Notes under the pieces: generated by a model
What the model saw: the letters and a program-made list of their open reading frames with translations, nothing else
Databases searched by the model: none
Told to the model about the DNA's origin: nothing
Program-made: the position numbers and the translations under genes
NCBI RefSeq assembly: GCF_030248535.1
Contig: NZ_JAHGAJ010000040.1
Coordinates: 1-64,000 of the forward strand
DNA: 64,000 bases
Direction: 5' to 3'
Origin: Vibrio sp. D404a
Lineage (GTDB): Bacteria; Pseudomonadota; Gammaproteobacteria; Enterobacterales; Vibrionaceae
Part shown: piece by piece, positions 1 to 9,259 of the stretch
How positions within the stretch are numbered: the stretch's first letter is position 1
How the letters are laid out: each line of letters starts with the position of its first letter

Positions 1-129
1 GAAGACCTACTACGCAAAGTGAAAGCGGCTCAGTACGTTGCAAACAACCCAGGTGAAGTTTGCCCAGCTAAATGGAAAGAAGGCGAAGAGACACTAGCAC
101 CATCTCTAGACCTAGTAGGTAAGATCTAA
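1..129 (+). CDS. ahpC: Alkyl hydroperoxide reductase subunit C, C-terminal part (cut by window start)
   Basis: The first 42 codons of the window read in frame 1 to a TAA stop. They encode the last part of a typical 2-Cys peroxiredoxin: the resolving-cysteine segment with GEVCPAKW followed by the usual tail ending LVGKI. AhpC reduces hydrogen peroxide and organic peroxides in the cytoplasm and is re-reduced by AhpF, whose gene is next on the same strand. The start and the peroxidatic cysteine lie outside the window. A strong hairpin terminator separates it from ahpF, so the pair is probably not always cotranscribed. Confidence 0.93.
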   Translation, partial: EDLLRKVKAAQYVANNPGEVCPAKWKEGEETLAPSLDLVGKI

Positions 130-203
130 GCATCTGCTAACCCGTTCTACAGGCGTGCCTTAGCCTGCCTCCTAAAGGGCTTTGGCGCGCCGCTTTAATA
201 CTC

Positions 204-236
204 AAAACCACATCCATACGATGTGGTTTTTTTGTT
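204..236 (+). terminator. Rho-independent terminator after ahpC
   Basis: A 10-bp perfect stem (204-213 with 221-230, AAAACCACAT/ATGTGGTTTT) and a 7-base loop run into a T-rich tail. It lies between ahpC and ahpF, so ahpF expression needs read-through or its own promoter in 237-411. Confidence 0.85.
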
Positions 237-270
237 TTTATTCAGATAGTTAAATGGAATTTATCTGTGC

Positions 271-303
271 GATAAGTTTTACCGATTATTGATAGGTTTT
301 ACC
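271..303. promoter_or_regulatory. Direct repeat upstream of ahpF, possible regulator site
   Basis: GATAAGTTTTACC (271-283) is repeated as GATAGGTTTTACC (291-303) with a 20-bp period, about two helical turns, about 110 bp before ahpF. The spacing fits a site for a dimeric or tetrameric regulator. Which regulator is not evident; an OxyR-type protein would be expected for ahpF but the sequence does not prove it. Confidence 0.3.
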
Positions 304-411
304 TACCAAACTAATAGAAACGTCCGAATTTACCAATTGTGATGGTCAAGGCAATATAACTCCATCAGCGCAAGAGAGCGCCCCCGAACAGAAAAGAAAA
401 GTAGGCATATC

Positions 412-2010
412 ATGTTAGACCAAGCAATGAAGCAGCAACTGCAAACATACTTAGAATTCCTAAAAAATGACGTTAAGCTCGTTCTTAGCCTGGATGAAAG
501 CGAAACAGCAAGCAAACTAGAGAAGCTGGCGAACGACATCTCAGAACTCTCTGACAAAGTTGTGGTTATCCGTGACGATAGCGCAAGTGACCGCAAGCCA
601 ATCATGCAGGTGCTTAACACAGAGAAAGGCACAAGCATCGGTTTCGCTGGCCTACCTATGGGTCATGAGTTCACTTCATTGGTATTGGCACTGCTACACA
701 GTGGCGGTCACCCAATCAAGCTTGAAGACGACGTGATTGAGCAGATTAAAAACCTAGGTGAGCCACTGAATGTTGAAATCTTCATTTCGCTTTCTTGCCA
801 AAACTGTCCTGAGGTTGTGCAAGCGTTCAACATGATGTCGGCAATCAACCCGCTAATCAAAACAACCATGATTGATGGCGCAGCCTTCCAAGACGAAGTG
901 AAATCACGCGACATCATGGCGGTACCAAGCGTATTCATCAACGGTGAACTGTTCGGCCAGGGCCGTATGTCTCTGGCAGAGATCTTAAACAAAGTAGATT
1001 CTGGTGCAGCTGAGAAAAAAGCGGCGAGCCTAAGCAAACAAGCACCATTCGATGTTCTTGTTGTTGGTGGTGGCCCTGCTGGCTCTTCTGCAGCAATCTA
1101 CGCAGCACGTAAAGGCATTCGCACAGGTGTGGTTGCAGACCGCTTTGGCGGCCAAGTAATGGACACAATGGCGATTGAGAACTTCATCTCAGTGAAAGCG
1201 ACAACAGGCCCTAAACTAGTGGCTAGCCTTGAAGAGCACGTAAAAGAGTACGGTGTTGAAGTGATGACCGAGCAACGCGCGGCTAACATCATCGACGCGG
1301 AAGACACAGAAGACGGTTACATCCACGTTGAGCTAGAGAGCGGAGCAACACTGCGAGCTCGCACGGTTATCACAAGTACAGGTGCACGCTGGCGTGAAAT
1401 GAACGTACCGGGTGAGCAAGAGTATCGCAACAAAGGCGTAGCGTACTGCCCACACTGTGACGGTCCACTGTTCAAAGGCAAGAAAACAGCTGTAATCGGT
1501 GGTGGTAACTCGGGTATTGAAGCAGCAATCGACCTAGCGGGTATTGTTGAACACGTAACGGTTCTTGAATTTGCAGACACACTGCGTGCTGACCAAGTGC
1601 TTATCGACAAAGCGAACGCAACGCCAAACATCGAAATCATCAAGATGGCACAAACAACACAAGTGCTTGGCGATGGCAACCGAGTAACAGGTCTTGAGTA
1701 CAAAGACCGCAACACTGATGAGATCAAGCGTATCGACCTAGCGGGTATCTTTGTTCAAATCGGTCTGATGCCGAACAGCGAATGGTTGAAAGGCACTAAG
1801 GTTGAGCTATCACCACGTGGCGAAATCGAGATTGACGCACACGGCGCAACGTCTATGAAGGGTGTATTTGCAGCAGGTGACGTAACAACCGTACCTTACA
1901 AGCAGATCATCATCGCGATGGGTGAAGGTGCAAAAGCAAGCCTAGGTGCATTCGACCACTTAATCCGCAACCCAGCGCCAGTCGCTAAAAAAGTGGCAGA
2001 AGTAGCGTAA
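412..2010 (+). CDS. ahpF: Alkyl hydroperoxide reductase subunit F (NADH:peroxiredoxin oxidoreductase)
   Basis: This 532-residue flavoprotein transfers electrons from NADH to AhpC, completing a cytoplasmic peroxide-detoxifying pair. The N-terminal tandem thioredoxin-fold region carries CQNC at residues 129-132. The FAD-binding GGGPAG lies near 219-224, the second redox centre CPHC at 346-349, and the NADH-binding GGGNSG near 363-368. Length and cysteine positions agree with the enterobacterial enzyme. The ATG is preceded only by a weak GTAGGC ribosome site. It is convergent with the quiC1 operon, with which it shares a hairpin terminator. Confidence 0.97.
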   Translation: MLDQAMKQQLQTYLEFLKNDVKLVLSLDESETASKLEKLANDISELSDKVVVIRDDSASDRKPIMQVLNTEKGTSIGFAGLPMGHEFTSLVLALLHSGGHPIKLEDDVIEQIKNLGEPLNVEIFISLSCQNCPEVVQAFNMMSAINPLIKTTMIDGAAFQDEVKSRDIMAVPSVFINGELFGQGRMSLAEILNKVDSGAAEKKAASLSKQAPFDVLVVGGGPAGSSAAIYAARKGIRTGVVADRFGGQVMDTMAIENFISVKATTGPKLVASLEEHVKEYGVEVMTEQRAANIIDAEDTEDGYIHVELESGATLRARTVITSTGARWREMNVPGEQEYRNKGVAYCPHCDGPLFKGKKTAVIGGGNSGIEAAIDLAGIVEHVTVLEFADTLRADQVLIDKANATPNIEIIKMAQTTQVLGDGNRVTGLEYKDRNTDEIKRIDLAGIFVQIGLMPNSEWLKGTKVELSPRGEIEIDAHGATSMKGVFAAGDVTTVPYKQIIIAMGEGAKASLGAFDHLIRNPAPVAKKVAEVA

Positions 2011-2040
2011 TCAAATAACGCTGCAAGCCTAACAAAATAG

Positions 2041-2074
2041 AAAGCCACCACTGAACTCAGTGGTGGCTTTTTTG
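2041..2074. terminator. Bidirectional terminator between ahpF and quiC1
   Basis: AAAGCCACCACTGA (2041-2054) pairs with TCAGTGGTGGCTTT (2057-2070), followed by T residues on the plus strand and preceded by A-rich sequence. It can end ahpF transcription from the left and the quiC1 operon from the right. Confidence 0.85.
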
Positions 2075-2106
2075 TGATTAATAAAATAAGTTTATAAAAC
2101 TTCTCT

Positions 2107-3930
2107 TTAATCCTGATAAGACTGAGAAGCCAAGCGAATAAAGGCGTTGGTTTCACCGTATTTTTTATACTCACCCACTCGCTGCACCACTTCAAAAAAC
2201 AAGCCATTCACTTCCTTGGTGTAGAAGTGGAAAAACGCACCCGTATCATCTTCGGTGTAAAGAATGTTGTTTTGCTGGAGCTGTTCAATCGACTCATCTT
2301 CCAAATCAAACTGTGCCTGAATGTCTAGGTAGTAGTTATTCGGGATCTTCAATTGGTAGATAGGCGATAGGTTAGCCGCTGCTTTGAAGATGTCTCTACA
2401 CTCGATCGCAATCTGGTTGATGCTCGCACCATTAGAGTCGTTTAAGAATCGTTGAGCCGAAGTGCGCTTAGCGCTGGTGCTGTTGAGTGCGATCTTAATG
2501 TTCTCGTTCGGACTCTTAATCGTGCGACTGGTGATCAGGCCGTTGATGTCTGGAAGATCGAAGCTCTCTTCAGGAACAAAACCAAAGATCGATTTATAGA
2601 AGAACATGTTCGACAGCAAGGTCTCTGGCGACACCACCTGACCAATGTGGTCAACGCGAATCAAGTTATCGTTCACTGCTGGTTGCTGCTCTACCGGCTT
2701 AAAATCGACGTCGTAGAACTTGTCTGCTTGGTTCTCATCCAAAAGATGAATCATCAAGTTGCTAGAACTCTTAAGCGTTGGGATATCCAGCTCATTCTCT
2801 TGGCGAGCTTGGAAAATTGCTGGGCTGTTGTAGCGCTTTGCCAGTTCAACCAAACGATCTGAATCTTTAGTCAATACGCCTAGCGCGCACACAGATTCAC
2901 CATGCCCTTCTAAGTAAGCCTGAGCGTTGCTGTTTTTCTCGTAGTTAAAGACGAAGTTAATATCACCCATTTGGTATAGGTCGACATTCTTACTCTTATG
3001 GCTGTGTGTTTTGCTAAAGCCCAATGACTCAATCACATCGGTAAATGGATTGTCTTCACGCTCTTTCACCGCAAATTCAATGAAGCTCAAATCAGACACG
3101 CTCGGCATTTCAAACAGGTTGTTGGTCTGGTCTTCTAGCCATTTCAGTGAACGTACGCCATCCACCGCTTTTTCTCTTGGAGAAGAGGCGCGGAACTCAT
3201 CGTTAAACACTTCATGAGAGAGGTAATCATCGTAGCCTTTATCTTTAAGTGTTTTCACAAAGTCGATTACAGGGAAATCACCTTGACCCGGGAAGCATCG
3301 GTAGTGACGGCTGTATTGCAAAATATCCATCTGCATTTTCGGCGCATCGGCGACCTGCACTAGAGCAATCTTTTCCACTGGAATATCTTCACGCAGCGTA
3401 TCTAACGTATTGCCACGCGCAAACATGTGGAAAGTGTCTAATACCACGCCAAGATTCGGATGGTCGACCATCTTCACCAAGTTCCAAGCGTCATCGTAGT
3501 CAGCAATATGGCGACCCCATGCCAGCGCTTCGTAACCCAGTTCCATATCTTCACGCTTGGCCAATTCTGCCAAGGCATGCAAATCTTCAGCGCAGCGGTC
3601 AAGATTATTGGTCGAAAGCGGATTCACGTTACTGCACATCATTAGGCGTTTTGTGCCCAGTTGGTGTGCTAGATCCATCTTGCGCTCCATCATCTTGTAT
3701 TTCTTTTCGCGCAAGCCATTTGGCATCCCTTCCATGTCTCGGAAAGGTTGCAGAACCAAGATCTCAAGCCCCATGCTGTCAGCGATGCGTTTCACATCGG
3801 CAGCAGAACCACGGTACTGAGTTAAATCATTTTCAAAAATTTCGATGGCATGAAAACCGGCTTTTGCCGCTGCATGCATCTTCTGTTCAAGAGTGCCAGA
3901 TAGACAAACGGTCGCGATTGAATACTTCAT
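2107..3930 (-). CDS. quiC1: 3-dehydroshikimate dehydratase, QuiC1 type (TIM barrel plus HPPD-like domain)
   Basis: The 607-residue protein should convert 3-dehydroshikimate to protocatechuate, the entry step to ring cleavage by LigAB encoded 12 kb away. The N-terminal half (1-275) is a sugar-phosphate-isomerase-like TIM barrel with the expected metal ligands E134, D165, Q192 and E240. The C-terminal half (about 285-590) resembles 4-hydroxyphenylpyruvate dioxygenase. There H428 and E580 sit at metal-ligand positions, but the middle one, His in HPPD (QHIA), is Gln here (Q506, NQIA). Two-domain architecture and length fit the Pseudomonas QuiC1 group. It is the last gene of the TRAP operon; its AAGGGAG ribosome site overlaps the stop of the preceding gene (11-nt gap). 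Activity of the C-terminal half is unknown. Confidence 0.9.
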   Translation of the reverse strand: MKYSIATVCLSGTLEQKMHAAAKAGFHAIEIFENDLTQYRGSAADVKRIADSMGLEILVLQPFRDMEGMPNGLREKKYKMMERKMDLAHQLGTKRLMMCSNVNPLSTNNLDRCAEDLHALAELAKREDMELGYEALAWGRHIADYDDAWNLVKMVDHPNLGVVLDTFHMFARGNTLDTLREDIPVEKIALVQVADAPKMQMDILQYSRHYRCFPGQGDFPVIDFVKTLKDKGYDDYLSHEVFNDEFRASSPREKAVDGVRSLKWLEDQTNNLFEMPSVSDLSFIEFAVKEREDNPFTDVIESLGFSKTHSHKSKNVDLYQMGDINFVFNYEKNSNAQAYLEGHGESVCALGVLTKDSDRLVELAKRYNSPAIFQARQENELDIPTLKSSSNLMIHLLDENQADKFYDVDFKPVEQQPAVNDNLIRVDHIGQVVSPETLLSNMFFYKSIFGFVPEESFDLPDINGLITSRTIKSPNENIKIALNSTSAKRTSAQRFLNDSNGASINQIAIECRDIFKAAANLSPIYQLKIPNNYYLDIQAQFDLEDESIEQLQQNNILYTEDDTGAFFHFYTKEVNGLFFEVVQRVGEYKKYGETNAFIRLASQSYQD

Positions 3931-3941
3931 TCTAAACTCCC

Positions 3942-5012
3942 TTAATTAACCAGTGCAGTAACGTCTTGAACCGGAACGTATTGCTCCGTTTCTGTCGCTT
4001 TGATAATGGCGTCGATCACCAACAGATTTTGCAAGCCATCGTAAATGCTGACTTTTGGTGTCTGTTCTTCGCCACGAATTAGGGCGCAAAAATGCTCAAG
4101 TTGACGCTTAAGTGGATCTTCACGCGTTACTGGCTCTTGGCGCTCTTCCATCGCATTCCACCAAGAAGGCGTCACACCCTCTTTAAACGACTTAATCTGC
4201 ATTGTCGGGATCGATAGCGAACCGTTGGTACCTGCCACGTGGTAACAATCTTCTGTTTCGTAAGTCGCGTAGGTCTTGTTTTCTTGCGAGGTTTGTTCCC
4301 AGCTGCGCGGGCTTGCCGAGGCATCAGACAACATGAATGAACCCAGTGTGCCATTGGCAAATCGCAGTGAGATTGCGGTGGTATCTTCCACTTCGAACTC
4401 GCGGGTCGCGCTTGAATTCAGAGCTTGGACACCAACAATGTCACCAACCAAATGACGCAGATTGCCAATCTCATGAATCATGTTAATTAGGATCGGACCG
4501 CCGCCTTTAACTTTGCGCCACTCGCCTTCGTTGTAGTAGTAATCGGGTTTGTAGAACATCGCGCTGCCCATGATAGATACCGTCTTACCCAGTTCGCCGC
4601 TGTCGATGATCGACTTAGCAGTCTCAAGCAATGGGCTGTAAGCACGGTGGTGGCCAACCAGCATTTTCGCTTCTTCACGATTTGCGTGTTTAAGAAGCTC
4701 AATGGCATCTTCGATCGAATCGGTAACAGGCTTCTCGACAATGGCAGGCACGCCAGCGTTGATACACTCGTGCGCTTGAATAGCATGCAGGCGATTTGGT
4801 GTCGCCAAGATCACACCGTCCGGCTTATCTTGTGCAAACAGCTCTTCTAGGCTGGCGTAGACCTTAACGCCATACTCTTCCGCAACCTCTTTAGCACCCG
4901 GAGAAGGATCAACAATCGACGCCAACTGACATTGCGCGTTTTCAGAAACCAGTTTGATGTGTGTTTTTCCGATCAGACCTGCCCCAGCGACAGCAATTTT
5001 AACTTGTTCCAT
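3942..5012 (-). CDS. Gfo/Idh/MocA-family NAD(P)-dependent oxidoreductase
   Basis: The 356-residue protein has an N-terminal Rossmann motif (GAGLIGKTH, residues 10-18) and the family EKP lysine motif (VEKPV) near residue 93. A GGGPILINMIHEIG segment follows, with the catalytic histidine position. It is a cytoplasmic dehydrogenase of a hydroxylated ring or sugar. It lies between an AEC permease and quiC1 in the TRAP operon, so its likely substrate is a quinate- or shikimate-like cyclitol or a derivative imported by that transporter. The exact reaction cannot be read from sequence, and a shikimate/quinate dehydrogenase of another family is already encoded at 19 kb. Confidence 0.8.
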   Translation of the reverse strand: MEQVKIAVAGAGLIGKTHIKLVSENAQCQLASIVDPSPGAKEVAEEYGVKVYASLEELFAQDKPDGVILATPNRLHAIQAHECINAGVPAIVEKPVTDSIEDAIELLKHANREEAKMLVGHHRAYSPLLETAKSIIDSGELGKTVSIMGSAMFYKPDYYYNEGEWRKVKGGGPILINMIHEIGNLRHLVGDIVGVQALNSSATREFEVEDTTAISLRFANGTLGSFMLSDASASPRSWEQTSQENKTYATYETEDCYHVAGTNGSLSIPTMQIKSFKEGVTPSWWNAMEERQEPVTREDPLKRQLEHFCALIRGEEQTPKVSIYDGLQNLLVIDAIIKATETEQYVPVQDVTALVN

Positions 5013-5055
5013 GTTATGACCTTATTTTTCATTCACGCTCTAAAGGCGTCTATTT

Positions 5056-5985
5056 TTATGATGATGTTGTGATAGCAATTACGACGGACAGCGAGAGTCC
5101 GGAGGCCACCGTCGTTATAATTAGAGTGTTTAAACAGAAGCGTTGTTGTTGATAGAGCCCACCTAAAATCGGGTAGATGGACAACATAGGAGACGCAGCA
5201 AAGATCAGTAAGACATACTTGAGGTCACCTTCAACGGGCAGCGTCATCAGCAGTGCAACAACCACCAATGGGAAGAACACCAGCTTCATCGATGTCACAA
5301 AAGCGATTCGTCTGAACTGCTCAAATTTCAGTGACTGCCCCAGTGCTCCACCAATAGCAAATAGCGCCAATGCGACCGATGTTTTCGCAAAAATGGATAC
5401 CCCTTCAGTCACGAATTCTGGCAAGCGAATCCCCGTGATATTCACGACTAAGGCAAAGCTGATCGCTAAGATAATCGGGTTGCGACTAATACGACCCGCA
5501 ACAATCTTTAGCTGCTCACTGATGCTTGACGAACGACCTTGAGCAAACTCCAGTGAAATCAAACTCAGCGGGATAAACACCAGATTCTCAATCAGCACAC
5601 ACATTAAAAATGCTTCAATGAACTGACCGTCGTACAGCGATAGCACCACAGGAAAGCCAACGAACGCACTGTTTGGCATACCGCTGCCTAAACCATTAAT
5701 GAAGCTTTCCGTCCATGTGGACTTGAGCAGGCCCTTGCTCACCAATATCGCCACGCTCATCGCACTCAAGCCAGCAATGGCGTACACCAACATGAAGTTG
5801 ACGTGGATGACTTGCCCTAACTCAATACTACTCAAGCTGCTGATGATCACTGCTGGCAGCGATACATACAGCACGAACTTGCTCACCTCAGCGACGAATT
5901 GTTGGCTAAAAAAGCCTTTTTTGGTCGAGAGGAACCCTACTGCCACGATAAAAATCAGTGGCAGCAACACTTCAAATACAAACAT
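5056..5985 (-). CDS. AEC-family (auxin efflux carrier-like) permease
   Basis: The 309-residue integral membrane protein has about nine or ten hydrophobic segments, starting with MFVFEVLLPLIFIVAVGFL. The central GLGSGMPNSAFVGFPV stretch is typical of AEC carriers. Bacterial members move organic acids such as malonate or malate. It lies 9 nt after dctM and before the Gfo/Idh dehydrogenase, so it probably acts on a substrate or by-product of the same pathway, either as a second importer or as a release valve. Direction and substrate are unknown. Confidence 0.8.
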   Translation of the reverse strand: MFVFEVLLPLIFIVAVGFLSTKKGFFSQQFVAEVSKFVLYVSLPAVIISSLSSIELGQVIHVNFMLVYAIAGLSAMSVAILVSKGLLKSTWTESFINGLGSGMPNSAFVGFPVVLSLYDGQFIEAFLMCVLIENLVFIPLSLISLEFAQGRSSSISEQLKIVAGRISRNPIILAISFALVVNITGIRLPEFVTEGVSIFAKTSVALALFAIGGALGQSLKFEQFRRIAFVTSMKLVFFPLVVVALLMTLPVEGDLKYVLLIFAASPMLSIYPILGGLYQQQRFCLNTLIITTVASGLSLSVVIAITTSS

Positions 5986-5994
5986 TGTTTTTCT

Positions 5995-7260
5995 CTAGTA
6001 GCCGAATAACTTCGGTAGGAAGAGCACGCTTTGTGGTACGAAAGTAATGAAGAACAGCACCACGACTTCCAGTAGGAATAGAGGAATAACTTGCTTAGAT
6101 ATCGCGGCAATCCCGACCTTGGAAATGGTATTGGAGACAAACAGACAGATACCCATTGGTGGTGTAATCAAACCAATCATTAGGTTGAAAATAACCACAA
6201 TGCCAAAGTGAACAGGGTCGATACCAAAGCTCATCGCAATCGGATGGAAGATTGGAATCAAAATCAGCATGGCTGCAATGCCTTCAAGGAACAGGCCGAC
6301 TGCCAGTAGGATCAAGTTCACCATGATTAGGAACATAATCGGGTCTGAGATAGTGCTAAGCACCTGTTGACTGATGTATTGAGGTACACGCGAGAATGTC
6401 AGCAGCCAGTTTGCTACAGAGACAACAGCAATCAGAATCAATACGATAGAAGAGTCTCGCATTGAACGCATAAACACTTCAGGTAAGTCACTGACTTTGA
6501 TCGATTTGTACATGAACATGCCTACCGACAGCGCATAGAATGCAGCAAAAGCAGCCGCTTCCGTAGGCGTCACGATACCCATTAGAATTGAGCCCAGGAT
6601 AAAGATTGGCATCGTTAACGGTACAAAGGCTTTAACCAAAGCTTTGCGACGGCTGGTGCGCACACCGGTATTCACAATCTTATGCTTAGTCGCATAGAAG
6701 AAAACAAACACTGATAGGGCAATTGCTGACAAGACACCCGGAACAATACCCGCTAAGAACAGAGCAGGAACCGAGACACCACTAGCGATAAGCGCGTAGA
6801 TGATCACCGGAATGCTCGGTGGGATCATAGGACCAATCACTGAAGAGGCAGCCGTCAGTGCCGATGAAAACTCTTTGCTGTAGCCCTCTTTTTCCATCTG
6901 AGGGATAAACACTCGGCCCAGTGCAGAAGTATCTGCTACCGCTGAACCTGAGATCCCGGCAAACATCACCGAAGACCAGATGTTTACTTGTGCTAAGCCA
7001 CCACGGAAGTGTCCAACCAAGGCGTTAGCAAAATCGATAATACGATTCGTAATACCACTCTTGTTCATCAGCTCACCAGCCAGAACAAACAGTGGAACAG
7101 CCAGAATAGAGTATGAGTCTAATCCGCTAAAAATTCGTTGTGCAACAAGGCTGATTGAGATTGGAGTGCTCGTTACGTAGAACGACATAGCCAAAATAAT
7201 GGCAAACACTAGCGGAACACCAAATACGAGCATACCGCCCATTAAAGCTATTGATGGCAT
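5995..7260 (-). CDS. TRAP transporter large membrane subunit (DctM family)
   Basis: The 421-residue protein has about twelve hydrophobic segments and the family signatures FAGISGSAVADTSALG and PPSIPVIIYA. It forms the sodium-coupled translocation channel of a tripartite organic-acid importer with the small subunit encoded just upstream (9-nt gap) and the periplasmic receptor before that. In this island the expected cargo is quinate, shikimate, protocatechuate or a related carboxylate. It is the only large TRAP subunit in the window although two receptors are present. Confidence 0.93.
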   Translation of the reverse strand: MPSIALMGGMLVFGVPLVFAIILAMSFYVTSTPISISLVAQRIFSGLDSYSILAVPLFVLAGELMNKSGITNRIIDFANALVGHFRGGLAQVNIWSSVMFAGISGSAVADTSALGRVFIPQMEKEGYSKEFSSALTAASSVIGPMIPPSIPVIIYALIASGVSVPALFLAGIVPGVLSAIALSVFVFFYATKHKIVNTGVRTSRRKALVKAFVPLTMPIFILGSILMGIVTPTEAAAFAAFYALSVGMFMYKSIKVSDLPEVFMRSMRDSSIVLILIAVVSVANWLLTFSRVPQYISQQVLSTISDPIMFLIMVNLILLAVGLFLEGIAAMLILIPIFHPIAMSFGIDPVHFGIVVIFNLMIGLITPPMGICLFVSNTISKVGIAAISKQVIPLFLLEVVVLFFITFVPQSVLFLPKLFGY

Positions 7261-7269
7261 AGTAGATCC

Positions 7270-7770
7270 TTATACATCGCCTTGAGTGAGAGAAGAGACT
7301 GGCGCATTGGCGCGTCGAGATAGCGTGACGTGTTGTGCGAGACGTAATAGAGCGGCTACAAACAGACAGATACCACCAACAACTAACGCAGACTGGAAGT
7401 AGTACATACTCAAGCCAATACCTGGTGATTCGATACCACCGCGTTTCATGACAAATAAGTAGCCTGAGTAAGTCATGATGCCCGCCGATACTAGCACTGC
7501 GATATCAACCACAATCGCCAATACCTTTTGGAAAATGGCCGACTTGACTGAATCTAGAACCGCAAATTTAATGTGCAGCCCTTCTAGGTAACAGAGAGAG
7601 GTACCAAACATCACACCGTAGATCATTGAGTACTTACACAGCTCTTCACCCCATAGAATTGAGGTATTGAAAAAATAGCGCGAGATGGTCGTGACTAGCA
7701 TAACTGCAAACAGTACAAACAGAGACGAACCTGCGCAGAATGCCAATAGTTTTTTATATTGTTCCATCAT
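7270..7770 (-). CDS. TRAP transporter small membrane subunit (DctQ family)
   Basis: The 166-residue protein has four hydrophobic segments and the DctQ signature around residues 30-65 (RYFFNTSILWGEEL and the following helix). It pairs with the large subunit encoded immediately downstream. It lies between dctP (60-nt gap) and dctM in the leftward TRAP operon. Confidence 0.92.
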   Translation of the reverse strand: MMEQYKKLLAFCAGSSLFVLFAVMLVTTISRYFFNTSILWGEELCKYSMIYGVMFGTSLCYLEGLHIKFAVLDSVKSAIFQKVLAIVVDIAVLVSAGIMTYSGYLFVMKRGGIESPGIGLSMYYFQSALVVGGICLFVAALLRLAQHVTLSRRANAPVSSLTQGDV

Positions 7771-7830
7771 AGTTCCCTATCTCCTTGGGAAAGCGCAGCA
7801 TTGAGACCATCAATGCTGCGAACATCAGAG

Positions 7831-8835
7831 TTACTTCGTTGCAGTCTCAACCGCTTGAAGTGCGCCATCGATCCATTTCGAATCTACGGTACCTTCAAGC
7901 CATTTGATTACCGCAGGCTGAGTTTTGTCGCGGAATTGCTTCTGCTGCTCTGCTGTCAATGACGTGATCTTCATGCCTTTCTTACCTAGAGTTTCTAGAC
8001 CTTCTGCAGAGTTAACCTGCTGAACAGCTCGGCCAACTGTACCTGCAACTTGCGCTGCACGGTCGATGATCGCGCGGTCTGCGTCGGATAAACCTTGGTA
8101 AAAATCGTCATTCATTAATAAGAAATCGGTGCCATAAACGTGGCCATCCAGTGTGATGTACTCTTGCAGCTCGTAGAACTTATTCGCGCTAATAACGCTC
8201 ACTGGGTTTTCTTGACCATCAATAACACCGGTTGTTAAAGCAGCTGGTACTTCCGGGAATGCAATAGGCGTTGGCTCAGCGCCTAAAGATTTCAGCAACT
8301 CAACATAAAGCGGGGTTGTCATTACACGAATTTTCAGACCTTTTAGGTCATCAGGAGATTTGATTTCACGTTTAGAGTTAGTGAAGTGACGGAAGCCTGT
8401 CTCACCGTAAGCCAGGTTACGCAGACCTGTCTGTTTTAAACATTGCTCATTAAGTTGTTGGCCAAACTCGCCATCCAACACTTCCCAAGCAACAGGTGCT
8501 GAAGGGAAAAGGTAAGGAATTTCAAGAACATTGGCTTCTTTACACAATTTAGAGTAAGCGCCAGACACCATCGTCATGGTCAGCATTCCCTCTTGCGTTG
8601 ACTGAAGCAGTTCTGTTTCACCACCAAGTTGACCTGATGGGTAGATGTTAACCGCAATACGACCACCAGATTCCGCTTCTACGATATTTTTAAATACCTG
8701 TGTCGCGGCCCCTTTCTTAGAGATCGTCCAATCCTGAGAGTCGACATGACCTATTGTGATATCGATATCCGCAGCTGATGTGTTTGCAGCAAATGCCAGT
8801 GATACAGCCAGTGATAGTGTCTTTATAGTTTTCAT
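7831..8835 (-). CDS. TRAP transporter periplasmic substrate-binding protein (DctP family)
   Basis: The 334-residue protein has a signal peptide (MKTIKTLSLAVSLAFAANTSA, cleavage near residue 21) and the DctP fold landmarks GETELLQS, RVMTTPLY and DGQENPVS. The arginine in IRVM is the usual carboxylate-binding residue. It delivers an organic acid to the DctQM pair encoded next. GGAGG lies nine bases before the ATG. It is the first gene of the leftward operon, divergent from the LysR regulator. It is about 70 percent identical by eye over its core to the orphan receptor at 20.6 kb. Confidence 0.94.
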   Translation of the reverse strand: MKTIKTLSLAVSLAFAANTSAADIDITIGHVDSQDWTISKKGAATQVFKNIVEAESGGRIAVNIYPSGQLGGETELLQSTQEGMLTMTMVSGAYSKLCKEANVLEIPYLFPSAPVAWEVLDGEFGQQLNEQCLKQTGLRNLAYGETGFRHFTNSKREIKSPDDLKGLKIRVMTTPLYVELLKSLGAEPTPIAFPEVPAALTTGVIDGQENPVSVISANKFYELQEYITLDGHVYGTDFLLMNDDFYQGLSDADRAIIDRAAQVAGTVGRAVQQVNSAEGLETLGKKGMKITSLTAEQQKQFRDKTQPAVIKWLEGTVDSKWIDGALQAVETATK

Positions 8836-9259
8836 TCTATGGAACCTCCTGTTTCATTGCCGATAAAACTAACACTAGGAATTAACAAATCAAAATTCAC
8901 TTACTGAAAGCATTATTCAAAAATTAGATAACCCTCGTTATCAAAAGGTCGCAATCCATAAAAAATAAACACATAAAATCATAAACTTAAAACCAAAATA
9001 TAAACATAATCACCATCAATAAATGGTTAAATCCCATATTTTACAAATTGGTTAAATTTGGAGAATGAAGTCACACTTTAGAAACAATATATCATTCGCT
9101 ACTTCATAGAGCGTTTGAATTCCGTTACTAATATGTCCATTGATAAGGGCATCAGCTATTTCGAGCTAGCTCATAAATAGAGTTGTAACTCTAAAAACTC
9201 AAACTGTGATTTATTTCATATTTCGTACCGTAACTAGCAATCAGTGGTAAGGAAACCGT
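8836..9259. promoter_or_regulatory. Divergent AT-rich control region between TRAP operon and LysR gene
   Basis: These 424 bases carry no gene. Visible elements are a TTCAA-containing copy of the island motif (8916-8935), an inverted repeat GATAAC-CCTC-GTTATC (8927-8942), and two direct repeats TGGTTAAAT (9024-9032 and 9049-9057). There is also a CRP-like site, TGTGA-N6-TCATA (9205-9220), 40 bp before the LysR start. The layout is that of a LysR-type divergent promoter in which the regulator acts on the operon and on its own gene. Assignment of each site is by eye. Confidence 0.5.

Noticed and set aside
3249-3935. A 228-codon plus-strand frame opposite quiC1
   Set aside because: It is antisense to a well-conserved enzyme, is rich in Ser, Arg, Pro and Cys as shadow frames are, and has no family features.
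9205-9220. CRP-like site TGTGA-N6-TCATA before the LysR gene
   Set aside because: The second half-site deviates and single matches of this quality are frequent in AT-rich DNA; it is mentioned in the spacer entry but not claimed as a finding.
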